Source: Marinobacter sp. JH2
Lineage (GTDB): Bacteria > Pseudomonadota > Gammaproteobacteria > Pseudomonadales > Oleiphilaceae
NCBI RefSeq assembly: GCF_004353225.1
Contig: NZ_CP037934.1
Coordinates: 1,240,001 to 1,304,000, forward strand
Reading direction: 5' to 3'
DNA: 64,000 nucleotides
The notes below the pieces were generated by a model. It was given only the letters and a program-made list of their open reading frames with translations. It did no database searches and had not been told where the DNA came from. Position 1 is the first letter of the stretch; every line of letters starts with the position of its first letter. Of the stretch, positions 62,633 to 64,000 are shown piece by piece. The translations under genes and the position numbers were made by a program.

Positions 62633-63047
62633 ATTCTGATCTCGAGAAAGCATCCGCGACGGCTTCAAGCCAGCGTAAATAATCCGTCTCATCCGAATCA
62701 ACCACCCGCACACCATTCAAATAGTGAGCGCCTTCCGCTTTCTGCCAGACCACTTCAACCGTAAGCTTTAAGGATTCGTGCCGGCCCGACAGCTGGACTT
62801 CTGCGGTAAGCAATGAGCCTATGCGCAGCACCTCACTGGTCACCAAACTCATCCCGCTTGCGGAGAGATCCCGAACTTCGCAGGTTCGCACAGAACCCTC
62901 AAACGACGCCCCACCCAGCACACTCGGCTCTGCGGATTCGACATGCAACCGGACAGTAGCCCGAGCTGACAACCGGTAATCTTCGCGTTTTTCGGCGCCA
63001 TCCGGAACCGCAACTTCCTGTCCAAAGTGGTAATCTTTGTCCATCAC
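62631..63047 (-). CDS. PilZ domain protein
   Basis: This 138-residue protein has the PilZ cyclic-di-GMP signature in degenerate but recognisable form: KREDYRLSA (RxxxR-type arm, here REDYR) and CEVRDLSASGMSL (DxSxxG). It likely binds cyclic-di-GMP and may serve motility or surface attachment. It overlaps the upstream gene by 4 bases (ATGA), so the two are co-translated. Confidence 0.85.
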   Translation of the reverse strand: MMDKDYHFGQEVAVPDGAEKREDYRLSARATVRLHVESAEPSVLGGASFEGSVRTCEVRDLSASGMSLVTSEVLRIGSLLTAEVQLSGRHESLKLTVEVVWQKAEGAHYLNGVRVVDSDETDYLRWLEAVADAFSRSE

Positions 63048-64000
63048 AAACCCCCTTCATTCCGGCTACCTCGAATTCTGCCAACGACACGACTGAGCGT
63101 ATCGTCAAAAGCCGCGCCGCCCCCGAGAATTTTAATGGTGCCACCGACGATGCCTGATACCAATTCATCCTTCATGAACTGATGCCGGTTAAGCCCCAAG
63201 CGGTCAACGAAAACGAACTTACCCGTCGCCGCTATTTTAACGGCCAGCTTCAGGCGCAGCGGAGTGCCGCTCTCCTGCCCATGCTCAAGAACAATCCAAC
63301 CTTCGAGCCCAAGCTGATCGATTTCGCGAGCGGCTCTCGTTTCAGCTTCATGCAATCGCCTTTCGGACTCCAACTTTTCATCAGCCACTCGCTGCTGTTC
63401 GGCCTCAGCGCGCAGCCGTTCAAGCATGGCGTCATCGGCGGCTTTTTGCTCCGCGGCAACGCGCTGCGCCTCTTCTTTTTCACGGCGCAATGTTTCAGCT
63501 CGCGCGCGAACGTCCCGAGCTGCTGTCTCTCGTTGCTTTTGTTGCTTCTCACAAACCTTCACCAGCAGCAACAAGGTTTCGGCCAACACCTCTCCAAACG
63601 GTTTCAGATCGGGTAACAACCGCAGCGTTTGCGCATTGAGCTCGTGCTTGAATTCAGACCAATCTTGCAACCCGAGTTTAACACCCGAGTCATTTGTCCA
63701 AACGATCTCTTGGCTGTCCGGCAATAACGTAAAGAAAAAACACCGTTGCTCACCGACACCCTCACCTTTAACGAACCAATGTTCTAGATACGGCTGAGCA
63801 TCACTGGCGGCCAAGGCTTTCCGGTCAAGCCATTCGAGCTTAAAGGTGAAGTCGTCGTTCGCCCGTAAAGCCGGTTCCAGATCTATGGTCCCGCCTTTGA
63901 TACGGTCAACAATCACCGCATTAATCGCATCAATTTTTGCCACGGGTATGTCTCGCCCCATCGCACGGCGCCATACATCATGGACGAGATCTCCAAGCTG
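63044..64000 (-). CDS. DUF1631-like protein, C-terminal part (cut by window edge)
   Basis: The frame is open to the right edge, with 13 further in-frame codons before the Met at 63961, so only the C-terminal 318 residues are visible. They contain a globular region, a long charged coiled coil (about 145-215 of the visible part: repeated RAE, EEAQRVAAEQKAADD) and a C-terminal beta-rich domain with KFVFVDRLGLNRHQFMKDELVSGI and an FDDTLSRVVGRIR end, which recalls the DUF1631 C-terminus. Coupling to the PilZ gene suggests a shared cyclic-di-GMP-linked role. Family assignment is tentative. Confidence 0.6.
   Translation of the reverse strand, partial: QLGDLVHDVWRRAMGRDIPVAKIDAINAVIVDRIKGGTIDLEPALRANDDFTFKLEWLDRKALAASDAQPYLEHWFVKGEGVGEQRCFFFTLLPDSQEIVWTNDSGVKLGLQDWSEFKHELNAQTLRLLPDLKPFGEVLAETLLLLVKVCEKQQKQRETAARDVRARAETLRREKEEAQRVAAEQKAADDAMLERLRAEAEQQRVADEKLESERRLHEAETRAAREIDQLGLEGWIVLEHGQESGTPLRLKLAVKIAATGKFVFVDRLGLNRHQFMKDELVSGIVGGTIKILGGGAAFDDTLSRVVGRIRGSRNEGGL

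Noticed and set aside
1-64000. CRISPR arrays, insertion sequences, prophage genes, rRNA
   Set aside because: No regularly spaced repeats, transposase or phage structural motifs, or rRNA sequence were recognised on either strand.

Overview
The window looks like chromosome of a marine gammaproteobacterium close to Marinobacter. The basis is gene content and order: the block fabI / yejABEF-type ABC transporter / mltD / gloB / methyltransferase / rnhA / dnaQ / fimL and the block tRNA-Ser / Bax-inhibitor / tusDCBE follow the order known from Pseudomonas aeruginosa, while TRAP transporters, a phasin and a GlpSTPQUV-type glycerol ABC importer fit a marine Marinobacter-like heterotroph. No rRNA, insertion sequence, phage gene or CRISPR array was seen.

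Layout. 1-3.9 kb: the 3' part of a TetR regulator, a phasin, a candidate small RNA, a YeeE/YedE pair with a sulfurtransferase-like DUF442 protein, and ferrochelatase. 3.9-14.5 kb: a complete glycerol regulon (ABC importer glpSTPQUV, glycerol kinase glpK, repressor glpR, dehydrogenase glpD) with GlpR-like inverted repeats in front of glpR, glpD and glpV. 14.9-23.5 kb: a one-direction catabolic cluster (DauR-like regulator, RidA, diaminopropionate ammonia-lyase-like PLP enzyme, ectoine-hydrolase-like M24 enzyme, EutA-like racemase/isomerase, TRAP transporter, M20 deacylase). It resembles ectoine degradation but appears rewired toward a 2,3-diaminopropionate-type product; I know of no description of it. 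23.9-36.1 kb: a divergent, apparently sigma-54-controlled cluster built from LvaABCDE-like proteins (4-hydroxyacyl-CoA kinase, DUF6285 partner, ACAD10/11-like dehydrogenase, SDR, acyl-CoA synthetase) plus a histidine phosphatase, an MDR oxidoreductase and a Tat-exported TRAP receptor. Matching -24/-12 promoters and matching 16-nt inverted repeats lie on both sides of the PrpR-like activator.

36.4-49.4 kb is housekeeping: tRNA-Ser(UGA), Bax inhibitor-1-like protein, TusDCBE tRNA thiolation relay, DUF445, NfuA, cobalamin-dependent MetH, DUF2970, a 34-residue membrane peptide missed by normal length cut-offs, sulfite reductase with DUF934, SohB and an SCP2 protein. 49.5-64 kb: fimL, dnaQ, rnhA, methyltransferase, gloB, mltD, the oligopeptide/microcin-C-type ABC importer, fabI, a PilZ protein and the 3' part of a DUF1631-like gene that runs off the right edge.

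The two catabolic clusters (14.9-36.1 kb) lie directly downstream of the 3' end of tRNA-Ser, the usual geometry of an acquired island, although no integrase or attachment repeat was seen. All coordinates, motifs and repeats were read by eye; family assignments come from recognised motifs and not from database searches.
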